This document shows, piece by piece, positions 9,807 through 18,655 of a stretch of DNA of 64,000 bases (its first letter is position 1; each line of letters begins with the position of its first letter). Under the pieces are notes generated by a model. That model did not search any database, was not told the DNA's origin, and saw only the letters and a list, made by a program, of their open reading frames with translations. Made by a program: the position numbers and the translations under genes. Source of the stretch: Corallococcus coralloides DSM 2259 (GTDB lineage: Bacteria; Myxococcota; Myxococcia; Myxococcales; Myxococcaceae); the NCBI RefSeq assembly GCF_000255295.1, contig NC_017030.1:4898001-4962000 (forward strand), written 5' to 3'.

Positions 9807-11156
9807 ATGTTCTCCCTTCTCCTTGTCGCCGTGCTCGCGCAGGAGCCCGTGGCTCCTCCGGAGCCTTCGGCGCCCCCAGCCCCGCCGGTGGTCCTCCCGG
9901 CGCCGGACGCTGGCGTCTCGGACGCGGTGGTGCCGCCCCTGCCGGTGGCCTCGCTGCCTCCGGCCACGCACGAGCTGTTCCGCCGCATCCAGGGCCGCGT
10001 CTCGCAGGTGCGCATCATCGAGCGCCGCTCCGGGACGAAGTCCTCCATCGGCTCCGCGTTCTTCGTGAGCGCGAAGGGCCACGCCCTCACGAACTACCAC
10101 GTCGTCTCCGACCTGGTGCTCCACCCGGAGGACTACACGGCGGAGCTGGACCGCGGCGACGCGACGGTGCCGGTGCGCCTGCTCGCGGTGGACGTGGCGA
10201 GCGACCTGGCCGTCATCCAGGTGGACGCCCCCATCAGCGACTACTTCAAGCTGGAGGAGCATGAACCGCCGCAGGGCACGCGCCTGTTCGCCATGGGCAA
10301 CCCGCGCGACCTGGGCACCACCATCGTGGAGGGTACCTACAACGGCCTGGTGCGCGACGCCCTCTACGAGCGCGTGCACTTCACCGGCGCCATCAACCCC
10401 GGCATGAGCGGCGGGCCCACGCTCAGCGGCGAAGGCGGCGTCGTGGGCGTCAACGTGGCCACGATGGGCAACCAGGTGGGCTTCCTGGTGCCGGTGTCCC
10501 GCGCGCGGGCGCTGCTCGACCGGGCGCTGGAGCAGGGCGCTCCACCGGAGCCGGCCGCGCTGATGACGTCCGTGAAGGATCAGCTGCTGGCCAACCAGCA
10601 GCGCATCACCGACCGGCTGATGGCCACGGACCTGCCGAAGCAGTCGCTGGGCGGGTACCGCGTCCCCGGCCGCTGGAGCCCCTTCCTCAAGTGCTGGGGC
10701 GACACGCCGCATGATCCGGAGACGCCCTACACGGTGACGAGCTACCAGTGCTCCTCCGAGGAGGACATCTTCCTGTCCTCAAGCCACCGCACGGGCGTGG
10801 TGGCCTACCTGCACCAGCACGTCGAAAGCGAGAAGCTGGGCGCCATGCGCTTCTCCGCGCTCTACAGCACGCTCTTCTCGCAGGACCCGGACGCGGTGGC
10901 CGCCACGCGCGAGGACGTCACCAACTTCCGCTGCAAGTCGGAGTTCGTGGACGTGAACGGCCTCACGGTGCGCGCCGCCATCTGCCTGCGCGCCTACCGC
11001 CGCTTCCCGGGCCTCTACGACCTGGTGCTGCGCGCGGCCACGCTGAACGCCTCCACGCACGGCGTGGACACCAGCCTCACGCTGGGCGGCTTCTCCGCGG
11101 AGAACGCTCGCAAGCTGGCGCGCCGCTACCTGGAGGGTCTGTCGTGGGTGAAGTGA
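9807..11156 (+). CDS. Secreted trypsin-like (HtrA-type S1) serine protease
   Basis: Predicted exported serine protease of 449 aa. Starting at the ATG at 9807 gives a clean short signal peptide (MFSLLLVAVLAQ) and a Pro/Ala-rich spacer; a GTG at 9795 in the same frame is less likely. The chymotrypsin-fold triad is readable as His98 (TNYHVV), Asp133 (ASDLAV) and Ser201 (PGMSGGP), all in the usual HtrA/DegP contexts. No PDZ domain is obvious; the C-terminal 200 residues are of unknown type and contain several cysteines. The stop overlaps the start of the FHA gene by 13 bases, so the two are probably translationally coupled and may act together at the envelope. The substrate is unknown. Confidence 0.88.
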   Translation: MFSLLLVAVLAQEPVAPPEPSAPPAPPVVLPAPDAGVSDAVVPPLPVASLPPATHELFRRIQGRVSQVRIIERRSGTKSSIGSAFFVSAKGHALTNYHVVSDLVLHPEDYTAELDRGDATVPVRLLAVDVASDLAVIQVDAPISDYFKLEEHEPPQGTRLFAMGNPRDLGTTIVEGTYNGLVRDALYERVHFTGAINPGMSGGPTLSGEGGVVGVNVATMGNQVGFLVPVSRARALLDRALEQGAPPEPAALMTSVKDQLLANQQRITDRLMATDLPKQSLGGYRVPGRWSPFLKCWGDTPHDPETPYTVTSYQCSSEEDIFLSSSHRTGVVAYLHQHVESEKLGAMRFSALYSTLFSQDPDAVAATREDVTNFRCKSEFVDVNGLTVRAAICLRAYRRFPGLYDLVLRAATLNASTHGVDTSLTLGGFSAENARKLARRYLEGLSWVK

Positions 11157-12112
11157 TCTTCCTGGAGGTGCTGGAAGGGGACGCCGTCCAGTCCCGCCAC
11201 CGGCTGGACACGCTGCCGGTGACGGTGGGGCGCGGCTACGCCAACGACATCATCCTGGACGACCCGAAGGTCTCCGCCGAACACCTGCGCCTGGAGCGGC
11301 GCGAGGACGGCGCGGTGGTGCTGCATGATGTGGGCAGCGTCAACGGCACCTTCAGCGTGGAGCCGTGGGCGGCGCTGAAGGAGCTGGTCATCACCCCGGA
11401 CGCGCGGGTGTCCGTGGGGGACACGGTGCTGCGCTTCCGGCCCCGCTCCTTCGTGGTGGAGGACACCGTCGTCAACGAGGCGCCCGAAGCGCCCAGCGAG
11501 CGCCTGATCGAGCGCCCCCGGGCCTTCGCGCTGGCGCTGCAGGCGCTGGTCGTGACGTCCTTCATCTCCGAGCGGGTGACCCAGTTCGGGAAGACGGACT
11601 GGGGCGACCTGCTGATGTCCGCCGTGGTGCCCCTGGGGCTGGCGCTCCTGTGGGCCGGGGGCTGGTCGCTGGCGAGCCGCATCGCGCGCAAGCGCTTCCA
11701 CTTCCGCGTGCACGCCACCATCGCCGCCCTGGTGCTGCTGGGCTTCGCGCTCCTGCCGCCCCTGTTCGCGCTCGTGAGCTTCAGCTTCTCGCTGGGCTCG
11801 TGGCTGGGCTTCGTGCGCACGCTGGCCGTGTTGGGACTGGTGGGGTGGGGGCTCTACTGGCACCTGCGCTACGTGACGCGCTGGAGCGGCAAGCGGGTGG
11901 TCCGCGGGCTCGTCATCGCGTCGGTGGGCGTGCTGGTCCTCACGAACGCGTCGGAGATGCTGGGCAACGAGCCCTTCAGCGAGGAGCTGGAGTTCCCCCG
12001 CTCGCTCCTGCCGCCGGTGCTGCGCCTGGCCCCGGCGCACTCCATGGACTCGTTCTTCGAGGACGTGAATCCGCTGGAGAAGAAGGTGGACGCGCTCGTG
12101 AAGGAGCGCTGA
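11144..12112 (+). CDS. FHA-domain polytopic membrane protein
   Basis: 322 aa from a GTG at 11144, chosen because GGAGG lies seven bases upstream and because translation from there begins directly with the FHA fold. FHA hallmarks are present in residues 1-95: GR at 29-30, Ser44-x-x-His47 and Asn67-Gly68, the set used to bind phosphothreonine peptides. About five hydrophobic segments follow between residues 125 and 270, then a soluble tail. FHA proteins usually read Ser/Thr kinase signals, and myxobacteria have many such kinases, but no kinase is encoded nearby. The 13-base overlap with the protease gene suggests one operon and possibly a membrane-bound partner for the secreted protease. Confidence 0.88.
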   Translation: MGEVIFLEVLEGDAVQSRHRLDTLPVTVGRGYANDIILDDPKVSAEHLRLERREDGAVVLHDVGSVNGTFSVEPWAALKELVITPDARVSVGDTVLRFRPRSFVVEDTVVNEAPEAPSERLIERPRAFALALQALVVTSFISERVTQFGKTDWGDLLMSAVVPLGLALLWAGGWSLASRIARKRFHFRVHATIAALVLLGFALLPPLFALVSFSFSLGSWLGFVRTLAVLGLVGWGLYWHLRYVTRWSGKRVVRGLVIASVGVLVLTNASEMLGNEPFSEELEFPRSLLPPVLRLAPAHSMDSFFEDVNPLEKKVDALVKER

Positions 12113-12136
12113 AGACGCGTCCACCCCTGGCACCGC

Positions 12137-13117
12137 CTACAGGCCGCGCACTGCGTGCGGCTTGTAGGGGGCCTCCAGCGCCTTCACCTCTTCCGGCGTC
12201 AGCTTGAGGCTCACGGCCTTCACCGCGTCCTCCAGGTGCTCGGGCTTCGTCGCGCCGATGATGGGCGCGGTGACGACGGGCTTGGACAACAGCCACGCCA
12301 GGGCCACCTGCGCGGGCGGGGCCTTGCGCGCTTCCGCCACCTGCTTCACCGCCTCCACCACGTCCCAGTCCCCGGGCTGGTTGTAGAGGATGGGCGACAG
12401 CGTGTCGGAGCCCGCGCGCGTCGTGGCCTCCTTGTCGTCCAGCGACTTGCGCGACCCCGCGAGCAGCCCTCGCGCCAGCGGCGACCACGGGATGACGCCC
12501 ACGCCCTCCGCCTCGCAGAGGGGCAGCATCTCCCGCTCCTCCTCGCGGTAGACGAGGTTGTAGTGGTTCTGCATGGACACGAAGCGCGCCCAGCCGTTGC
12601 GCTCGGACACGCTGAGCGCGCGCATGAACTGCCACGCGTACGCGGAGCTCGCGCCCAGGTAGCGCACCTTGCCCTGACGCACGAGCTGATCCAACGAGGA
12701 CAGCGTCTCCTCGATGGGCGTGTTCGGGTCCATCCGGTGGATTTGATAGAGGTCGATGGTCTCCACGCCCAGCCGCTTGAGGCTCGCCTCGCACGCCTGG
12801 GTGATGGCCTTGCGCGACAGGCCGCGCTCGTTCTGGCCGCTGCCCGTGGGGAAGTAGACCTTCGTGGCGAGCACCACCTCGTCCAGCTTCGCGTATTTGC
12901 GCAGCGCGCGGCCCGTCACCTCCTCACTGACCCCGTCCGAGTACATGTTCGCGGTGTCGAAGAAGGTGACGCCCAGCTCCACCGCGCGGCGGAAGAAGGG
13001 CTGCGCCGCCTCTTCGTCCAGCACCCACGGGCGCCACTTCGGGGTGCCGTAGCTCATGCAGCCCAGGCAGATGCGGGAGACCCGCAGGCCCGTGTGTCCC
13101 AGGTTCGCGTACTTCAT
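12137..13117 (-). CDS. Aldo/keto reductase
   Basis: 326 aa NADPH-dependent oxidoreductase with the AKR catalytic tetrad: Asp54 and Tyr59 (FFDTANMYSDG), Lys86 (LATKVYFP) and His127 (LYQIHRMD). The start ATG at 13117 has a strong AAGGAG site just upstream. Family members reduce aldehydes and ketones in the cytoplasm; the sequence closest in style is the YhdN/Gfo-unrelated AKR11-12 type general reductases, with no specific substrate readable. It is transcribed divergently from the P450 gene, with only about 55 bases between the starts, so the two may share control. Confidence 0.93.
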   Translation of the reverse strand: MKYANLGHTGLRVSRICLGCMSYGTPKWRPWVLDEEAAQPFFRRAVELGVTFFDTANMYSDGVSEEVTGRALRKYAKLDEVVLATKVYFPTGSGQNERGLSRKAITQACEASLKRLGVETIDLYQIHRMDPNTPIEETLSSLDQLVRQGKVRYLGASSAYAWQFMRALSVSERNGWARFVSMQNHYNLVYREEEREMLPLCEAEGVGVIPWSPLARGLLAGSRKSLDDKEATTRAGSDTLSPILYNQPGDWDVVEAVKQVAEARKAPPAQVALAWLLSKPVVTAPIIGATKPEHLEDAVKAVSLKLTPEEVKALEAPYKPHAVRGL

Positions 13118-13172
13118 GGTCCGCTCCTTGGCGTGTGTTGCCAGCTCCGTTCGCTGCTTGCGTATGCCCAGC

Positions 13173-14369
13173 ATGAGCGAGCGCTTCAACCTCCTGTCGC
13201 CGGAAGTGAAGGCCAACCCCTATCCCACCTACGCCCGCATGCGCCGCGAAGCCCCCGTGTGTCAGGTGGAGCCCGGTGGCATGTGGGCCGTGTCGCGCCA
13301 TGAAGACGTGCTGCGCGTCCTCAAGGACCCCCAGCGCTTCTCCTCGCAGGGCTTCCGCGTGGCCACCAACCCGCCCTGGCTGGGCGGCAATCCCTTCTCC
13401 GAGTCCATGCTCACCATGGACCCGCCCCAGCACGGCCGCCTGCGGGTGCTGGTGCAGAAGGCGTTCGGCGCGGGCGCCATGGCCCGGCTGGAGCCCCGCG
13501 TGCGCGACCTCTGCCGGCAGGCGGTGGCGGAGCTGCCCCGCGGCGTGCCGGTGGACCTGATGCCGCCGTACGCGCTGCGCATCCCGGCCGCCGTCATCAG
13601 CGAGCTGCTGGGCCTGGACCCAGCGCGCGCCACGCGCCTGAAGCAGTGGGCGGACCTCATCACCGGCGGCGTCACCACCGTCCGGCCGGAAGAAGAGGAC
13701 CGCAAGCAGAGGGCCCGCGACGCGGTGGCGGAGCTGCGCCAGTACTTCGGCGAGGTGCTGGACGCCCGCGCCCACGCGCCCGGCACGGACCTGGTCAGCG
13801 AGCTGCAACAGGCCCGCGTGGACGGCGAGGCCCTGTCGAAGGACGAGCTCATCGCCTTCATGGCGCTGCTGCTGGTGGGCGGCATCGAGACGGTGGTGCA
13901 CCTGTTGGGCGCATCGCTCGTCGTGCTGAGGGAGCACCCGGAGATCTGGGCCCAGCTGCGCTCGGACCGCTCGCGCATCCCCGCCTTCATCGACGAGGTG
14001 CTGCGCTACGAGCCGCCCGCCCAGGCCGCGCCGCGCCTCACCACGGAGGCGGTGGAGCTGGGCGGGGTGAGCCTGCCCAAGGGCGCCCCGGTGCTGGTGC
14101 TCCTGGGCTCCGCCGCGCACGACGAGGCGCACTTCCCGGACGGCGACCGCTTCAACCTGTCCCGCCCTGGTCCGCAGAACCTGCCCTTCGGCCACGGCGT
14201 CCACTTCTGCCTGGGCGCGCAGCTGGCGCGTATGGAGGGCCGGCTGGCCCTGGAGGCCATGCTGGACGCCTTCCGCCACCTGCAGGCCGGCCCGGAGCCC
14301 ATGACGTGGCACCGCACGCTGGTGGTGCGCGGGCCCGCCACGCTGCCGCTCGTCCTGCACCCGCACTGA
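13173..14369 (+). CDS. Cytochrome P450 (bacterial class I type)
   Basis: 398 aa haem monooxygenase. The haem-binding loop FGHGVHFCLGAQ contains the cysteine ligand Cys346; the K-helix motif is Glu275-x-x-Arg278 (EVLRYEPP); the I-helix oxygen-activation motif is VGGIET around residue 235-240. No redox partner is encoded beside it. The N-terminus from ATG 13173 (MSERFNLLSPEV) matches soluble bacterial P450s; an in-frame ATG at 13164 is an alternative, and neither has a strong ribosome site. The substrate is unknown. It could be a tailoring enzyme for the nearby NRPS product, but the intervening genes do not look like a biosynthetic cluster. Confidence 0.93.
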   Translation: MSERFNLLSPEVKANPYPTYARMRREAPVCQVEPGGMWAVSRHEDVLRVLKDPQRFSSQGFRVATNPPWLGGNPFSESMLTMDPPQHGRLRVLVQKAFGAGAMARLEPRVRDLCRQAVAELPRGVPVDLMPPYALRIPAAVISELLGLDPARATRLKQWADLITGGVTTVRPEEEDRKQRARDAVAELRQYFGEVLDARAHAPGTDLVSELQQARVDGEALSKDELIAFMALLLVGGIETVVHLLGASLVVLREHPEIWAQLRSDRSRIPAFIDEVLRYEPPAQAAPRLTTEAVELGGVSLPKGAPVLVLLGSAAHDEAHFPDGDRFNLSRPGPQNLPFGHGVHFCLGAQLARMEGRLALEAMLDAFRHLQAGPEPMTWHRTLVVRGPATLPLVLHPH

Positions 14370-14405
14370 TGCGAAGGCAGGGCAGGGCGGCCCCGCAAAG
14401 ACAAC

Positions 14406-14435
14406 GGGCAGGTCCCCGATGAAGGGAACCTGCCC
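14406..14435. terminator. Hairpin between convergent P450 and lon genes
   Basis: GGGCAGGT pairs with ACCTGCCC and is extended by CCC/GGG around a short loop with one bulged A. It lies between two convergent stops and could serve both; there is no good U-tract on the plus strand. Confidence 0.65.
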
Positions 14436-14460
14436 GCGTCACTGCTTCACGTCTGGGACC

Positions 14461-16920
14461 TTACGCCCGGACTTCCGCCGGGGGCGTGTCCGTGGTGGTC
14501 GCCGGGATCGCGGCGCCCTCCTTGAACGGAGACGTCTCCAGCGCGGCGCTGAGGACCTCGTCCATCTTCGTGGCGAAGATGAACTCCAGCTCGTTCTTCG
14601 CCTGATCCGGCACGTCGATCAGGTCCTTGCGGCAACGCTCCGGCAGGATGACGCGCTTGATGCCCGCGCGGTGCGCCGCCAGGACCTTCTCCTTGATGCC
14701 GCCCACCGGCAGCACCAGGCCACGCAGCGTGGCCTCGCCCGTCATCGCCGTGTCGTGCCGCACCCGGATGCCCGTCAGCAGGCTGGTGAGCGCCGTCAGG
14801 ATGGTGACGCCGGCCGAAGGACCATCCTTGGGGATGGAGCCCGCGGGGAAGTGCAGGTGGATGTCCGTCTTCTCCAGGAAGTTCGGGTTGATGCCGAGCG
14901 ACTCCGCCTTGCTGCGCAGGTAGCTCAGGGCCGCCGTGGCGGACTCCTTCATCACGTCGCCCAGCTGGCCGGTGAGCGTCATGCCGCCCTTGCCCGCCAT
15001 CTTGGTCGCTTCGATGAAGAGCAGGTCGCCGCCCGCCGCGGTCCACGCGAGGCCCGTCGCCACACCGGGAACCTCCGTGCGCTCCGCGACCTCCGAGTAG
15101 AACGTCTCGGGCCCGAGGATCTCCTTCACGCGCTCGGCGTTGATGGTCTGCTTCTCCGTCTTGCCGCCGGCCACTTCCACCGCCACCGCGCGGCAGATGT
15201 CCGCGATGCGGCGCTCCAGGTTACGCACGCCGGCCTCACGCGTGTACGACGTCGTGAGGATGAGCAGCGCGTCGTCCTGGACCTCGATGTGGTCCCCGTT
15301 GAGGCCGTGCTCCTTGAGCTGCTTCGGCACGAGGTGGATGCGGGCGATGGCCTGCTTCTCCTCGAACGTGTAGCCCGTCAGCTCGATGATCTCCATGCGG
15401 TCCCGGAGCGGCCCGGGGATGGGATCCAGCTGGTTCGCCGTGGCGACGAACATGACCTTCGACAGGTCGAACGCCACGTCCAGGTAGTGGTCGCTGAACG
15501 TGCTGTTCTGCTCCGGGTCCAGCACCTCCAGCAGCGCCGCGCTCGGGTCGCCGCGGAAGTCCGCGCCCAGCTTGTCGATTTCGTCCAGCATCATGACCGG
15601 GTTCTTCGTCCCGGCCTTCTTCATGCTCTGGATGAAGCGGCCCGGCAGCGCGCCCACGTACGTGCGGCGGTGGCCACGGATCTCCGCCTCGTCACGCACG
15701 CCGCCCAAGCTGAGGCGCACGAACTTGCGGCCGGTGGCCTTGGCCACGCTCTGGCCCAGCGACGTCTTGCCGACGCCCGGGGGACCGACGAGGCACAGGA
15801 TGGGCCCGCGCATGTCGTTCTTCAGCTTGCGGACGGCCAGGTACTCCAGGATGCGCTTCTTCACCTTCTTGATGCCGAAGTGATCCTTGTCCAGCTGCTG
15901 GCGCGCGTTCTCGATGTCGAGGTTGTCCTCGGACACCTTCGACCACGGCAGGTCCGCGATCCAGTCCAGGTAGGTGCGCGCGACGGTGTACTCGCTGGAG
16001 GCCGCCGGGATCGTCTTCAGGCGGTTGAGCTCCTTCTGGGCGACCTTCTCCACCTCGGGGGGCAGGGCGGCCTTCTTCAGGCGCTCCTGCAGCTCGTCGA
16101 GCTCCTCCTCCTCCTCGCCCATCTCGCCGAGCTCTTCCTTGATCGCCTTGAGCTGCTGGCGCAGGTAGTACTCGCGCTGGGTCTTCGACATCTCGCCCTT
16201 CACGGCGGAGTCGATCTTGTTGGAGAGCTTGAGGATCTCGCGCTTGCGGTTGAGCAGCTCCAGGACGAGCTTCATGCGCGCCTTGAGGTCGACCGTCTCC
16301 AGCACGGCCTGCTTCTCCTCGATGGGCACGTCCACGTTGGCGGCGATGAGGTCCGCCAGGTGGCCCGGATGCGTGATGCTCTCCACCAGCTCCGTGGCGG
16401 CGGCCGGCAGCTCGGGCATCAGCTCGATGACCTCGCGCGCCAGCTTCTTCAGGTTGATGCCCAGGGCCTCCACTTCGACGTTCTCGCTGGAGGTCTTGTC
16501 CTCCACCGCGTCGACGCGGGCCTTGAGGTAGGGCGCTTCCTGGACCAGCTCCATCACGCGGAAGCGCGCGAGGCCCTGGACCACGAGCGAGTAGTTGTCC
16601 TCGCCCATCTTCAGAAGCTTCACGATGCGGGCGACGGTGCCCATCGTGTACAGGTCGGACGCGCCCGGATCCTCTTCCTCGGCGCGGCGCTGCGTCACGA
16701 CGCCGATGACCTGGTCGTCACGGACGGCGTCCTTGATCAGCGCAATCGTCTTCTGGCGGCCGACGGCCAGGGGCAGCACACCGCCGGGGAAGAAGACACT
16801 GTTGCGCAGCGGCAGGATGGGCAGCACCTGCGGAATGTCTTCCTTGTTGATGAGCCCCGGAGGGGCCATCGCGGTGGGCATGGCGCTGGCCGCGGTGCCC
16901 TTCTTCTTCTCGTCAGACAT
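14461..16920 (-). CDS. lon: ATP-dependent Lon protease
   Basis: 819 aa cytoplasmic AAA+ protease that degrades misfolded and regulatory proteins. The order is N-terminal LON substrate-binding domain (from ILPLRNSVFFPG), coiled region, AAA+ module with Walker A GPPGVGKTS and Walker B VMMLDEIDK, and a C-terminal protease domain with the Ser702 (PKDGPSAG) and Lys745 (KEKVLAAH) dyad, 43 residues apart as in E. coli Lon. Start at ATG 16920 (MSDEKKKG). Myxococcus xanthus has two Lons, LonV (vegetative, essential) and LonD/BsgA (developmental). The opening MSDEKKKG and the overall sequence agree with what I remember of LonV, so this is probably the lonV ortholog; I could not check it. The 270 bases upstream hold its promoter region, in which I could not place a convincing promoter. 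Confidence 0.98.
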   Translation of the reverse strand: MSDEKKKGTAASAMPTAMAPPGLINKEDIPQVLPILPLRNSVFFPGGVLPLAVGRQKTIALIKDAVRDDQVIGVVTQRRAEEEDPGASDLYTMGTVARIVKLLKMGEDNYSLVVQGLARFRVMELVQEAPYLKARVDAVEDKTSSENVEVEALGINLKKLAREVIELMPELPAAATELVESITHPGHLADLIAANVDVPIEEKQAVLETVDLKARMKLVLELLNRKREILKLSNKIDSAVKGEMSKTQREYYLRQQLKAIKEELGEMGEEEEELDELQERLKKAALPPEVEKVAQKELNRLKTIPAASSEYTVARTYLDWIADLPWSKVSEDNLDIENARQQLDKDHFGIKKVKKRILEYLAVRKLKNDMRGPILCLVGPPGVGKTSLGQSVAKATGRKFVRLSLGGVRDEAEIRGHRRTYVGALPGRFIQSMKKAGTKNPVMMLDEIDKLGADFRGDPSAALLEVLDPEQNSTFSDHYLDVAFDLSKVMFVATANQLDPIPGPLRDRMEIIELTGYTFEEKQAIARIHLVPKQLKEHGLNGDHIEVQDDALLILTTSYTREAGVRNLERRIADICRAVAVEVAGGKTEKQTINAERVKEILGPETFYSEVAERTEVPGVATGLAWTAAGGDLLFIEATKMAGKGGMTLTGQLGDVMKESATAALSYLRSKAESLGINPNFLEKTDIHLHFPAGSIPKDGPSAGVTILTALTSLLTGIRVRHDTAMTGEATLRGLVLPVGGIKEKVLAAHRAGIKRVILPERCRKDLIDVPDQAKNELEFIFATKMDEVLSAALETSPFKEGAAIPATTTDTPPAEVRA

Positions 16921-17190
16921 AGGAGTTCGGCCTCTTCCTTGCTTGAACCCGGTCAGCAAGCGGCCGGGCCGGTGAACCATCCGGTTGTTTTCTGCGGCGG
17001 ATGAACCAACGTAACAACCAAACGGGACATGGCAAACGCGATGTGCGTTATTTCCGTGCCTCGTCTTCTGTACGACGCTCCTCTATGTAACGGCCCAGAA
17101 GTCTCGCGTCCGGCGAAGGGGTGGGGCATGCTCGCCCCCTCTCACGCCTGATGCGGTGCGCGAGCGCGCGTCCCCGCACTGGAGGACGAT

Positions 17191-18408
17191 GTGAAGCTCC
17201 ACACCTGCGCCCACCTGATGTCGCTGTCCGCGCTCCTGGCGCTCGGATGCCACTCCCCCGTGGATGACGACGGATCCACGGTCCCGGACGCCTGCGAGGC
17301 GACCCCTCCGATAGTGGCTCCCCAGAAGACGGACATCCTCTTCGTCATCGACAACTCCGGATCCATGAGCGAGGAGCAGCAGGGAATCGCGACGGAGCTG
17401 CCTGCCTTCCTGGCCGCGCTGAAGGAGGGCAACGGTGTGTCCCAGGACTTCCGCGTGGGGGTCATCACCACCTCCGTGTACCAGCGCCAGCTCTTCCCGG
17501 ACGGGGCGGACGTCATCCGCAACTTTCCGGATCAGGAGGGCCGGCTGCAGCCGGTGAGGGACGAGGCGAACCAGCCCACCGCCGAGCGCTTCATCGAGGG
17601 TTCGGATCCGCTGCTGCTGCCCAAGTTCCAGCGGCTGGTGGACCAGGGAACCTCAGGCAGCGGTCAGGAGGCGCCCTTCGAGGCGGTGCGGCTGGCGGTC
17701 GCCTCCCCCCTGGCCACCCAGCCCCTGGCGGAAGGGGGCAACGGGGGCTTCCTGCGGGACGACTCCCGCCTGCTGGTGGTGGTGGTGTCCGACGAGGAGG
17801 ACTGCAGCTCCCAGCAGCGGCCGCCCCCGGTGGCGCTGGGCGTGGACCGGGCCGTGGACGCGTGCACGGCGCAGGGGGACAAGCTGACCCCGGTGTCGGA
17901 GTACTACCAGGCCTTCCAGAGCCTGCGTGACAGCCAGGGTGCGTCGCGCGAGGTGCTGTGGGCGACCATCGGGCCGGTGGCGGTGACGGACAAGCGCGCG
18001 GAGCTGATCGTGGACACGACGGGCGGCACGACCAACGTGCGCAACGTCGACTGCCCGACGTCCTACGGGCCCGGCTACCGGCAGAGCGACATGGCGAAGG
18101 CGTTCGACGCGACCCGGGCGAACCTGGATTCCATCTGCAAGACGAGCTACCAGCAGACGCTGCTGGACATCGCGGATCTGGCCACGGTGGCGCAGAGCGT
18201 GTCCGTGGTGAACCTGCCGGATCCGCGGCTCGCGGTGGTGTACGTCACGCGCGCGGACGGCTCCGTGCAGACGTGCACGGCGGCCAACGGCGACTTCCGC
18301 TACGAGCCCCCCAGCGGCGACCGCTCCGCGCGCATCTTCTTCCTGGGCCCGTGCCTGCGGCGCGTGGGTGACACGAAGGTGGAGGTGAAGGTGCTGTGCG
18401 CGGGATAG
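17191..18408 (+). CDS. VWA-domain surface lipoprotein
   Basis: 405 aa. The GTG start is five bases after GGAGG. A lipoprotein signal ends with the lipobox LALGC. A von Willebrand factor A domain starts at about residue 46 with the metal-ion site Asp54-x-Ser56-x-Ser58 (DNSGSMS) and continues past RLLVVVVSDEEDC. Such proteins bind ligands through a divalent cation and are common on myxobacterial surfaces. Several cysteines in the second half probably form disulfides. A strong terminator follows, so it is probably transcribed alone. Confidence 0.88.
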   Translation: MKLHTCAHLMSLSALLALGCHSPVDDDGSTVPDACEATPPIVAPQKTDILFVIDNSGSMSEEQQGIATELPAFLAALKEGNGVSQDFRVGVITTSVYQRQLFPDGADVIRNFPDQEGRLQPVRDEANQPTAERFIEGSDPLLLPKFQRLVDQGTSGSGQEAPFEAVRLAVASPLATQPLAEGGNGGFLRDDSRLLVVVVSDEEDCSSQQRPPPVALGVDRAVDACTAQGDKLTPVSEYYQAFQSLRDSQGASREVLWATIGPVAVTDKRAELIVDTTGGTTNVRNVDCPTSYGPGYRQSDMAKAFDATRANLDSICKTSYQQTLLDIADLATVAQSVSVVNLPDPRLAVVYVTRADGSVQTCTAANGDFRYEPPSGDRSARIFFLGPCLRRVGDTKVEVKVLCAG

Positions 18409-18439
18409 CCCGGAGCTGATCCGCCAGGCCTCACCCGAA

Positions 18440-18469
18440 GGGCCCCGCGAAGGACGCGGGGCCCTTTTT
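18440..18469 (+). terminator. Rho-independent terminator after the VWA lipoprotein
   Basis: A perfect 10-bp stem GGGCCCCGCG/CGCGGGGCCC with a 5-base loop is followed by TTTTT. This is the clearest intrinsic terminator in the window. Confidence 0.92.
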
Positions 18470-18578
18470 CGTGGCTCCGCACGTGACCTGTCATGTCCGG
18501 TGCCAAAAAAATGATGCGCGCGGATCCGCCCCTTCCCGTCGAGCGGAGCACCCGACTTGACAGGTCCGGTGCACCCGG

Positions 18579-18600
18579 AATGACGCCTGTTCGGGTGTCA
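18579..18600 (+). promoter_or_regulatory. Possible damage-response operator upstream of imuA
   Basis: TGACGCCTGTTCGGGTGTCA (18581-18600) is an imperfect palindrome about 56 bases before the imuA start. Its centre matches the right half of the published Myxococcus LexA consensus CTRHAMRYBYGTTCAGS; over 18579-18595 I count 12 of 17 positions. A TTGACA lies at 18557 and a GATACT at 18611. The site is weak and the assignment is inference. Confidence 0.35.
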
Positions 18601-18655
18601 GACGGCCTCGGATACTGGCCCCATGCGCGCGCGGTGCGCGAGGCAAGGAGGCCCC

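Noticed and set aside
3629-10090. 2153-codon open frame on the minus strand opposite the NRPS
   Set aside because: Composition is dominated by Arg, His, Gly and Val with no motifs; it is the mirror of a high-GC gene whose third positions are G or C. The plus strand holds the complete A, T, C and TE motifs.
14419-17004. 861-codon plus-strand open frame opposite lon
   Set aside because: Lon on the minus strand has full Walker and Ser-Lys motifs; the opposite frame is Arg/Leu-rich without motifs.
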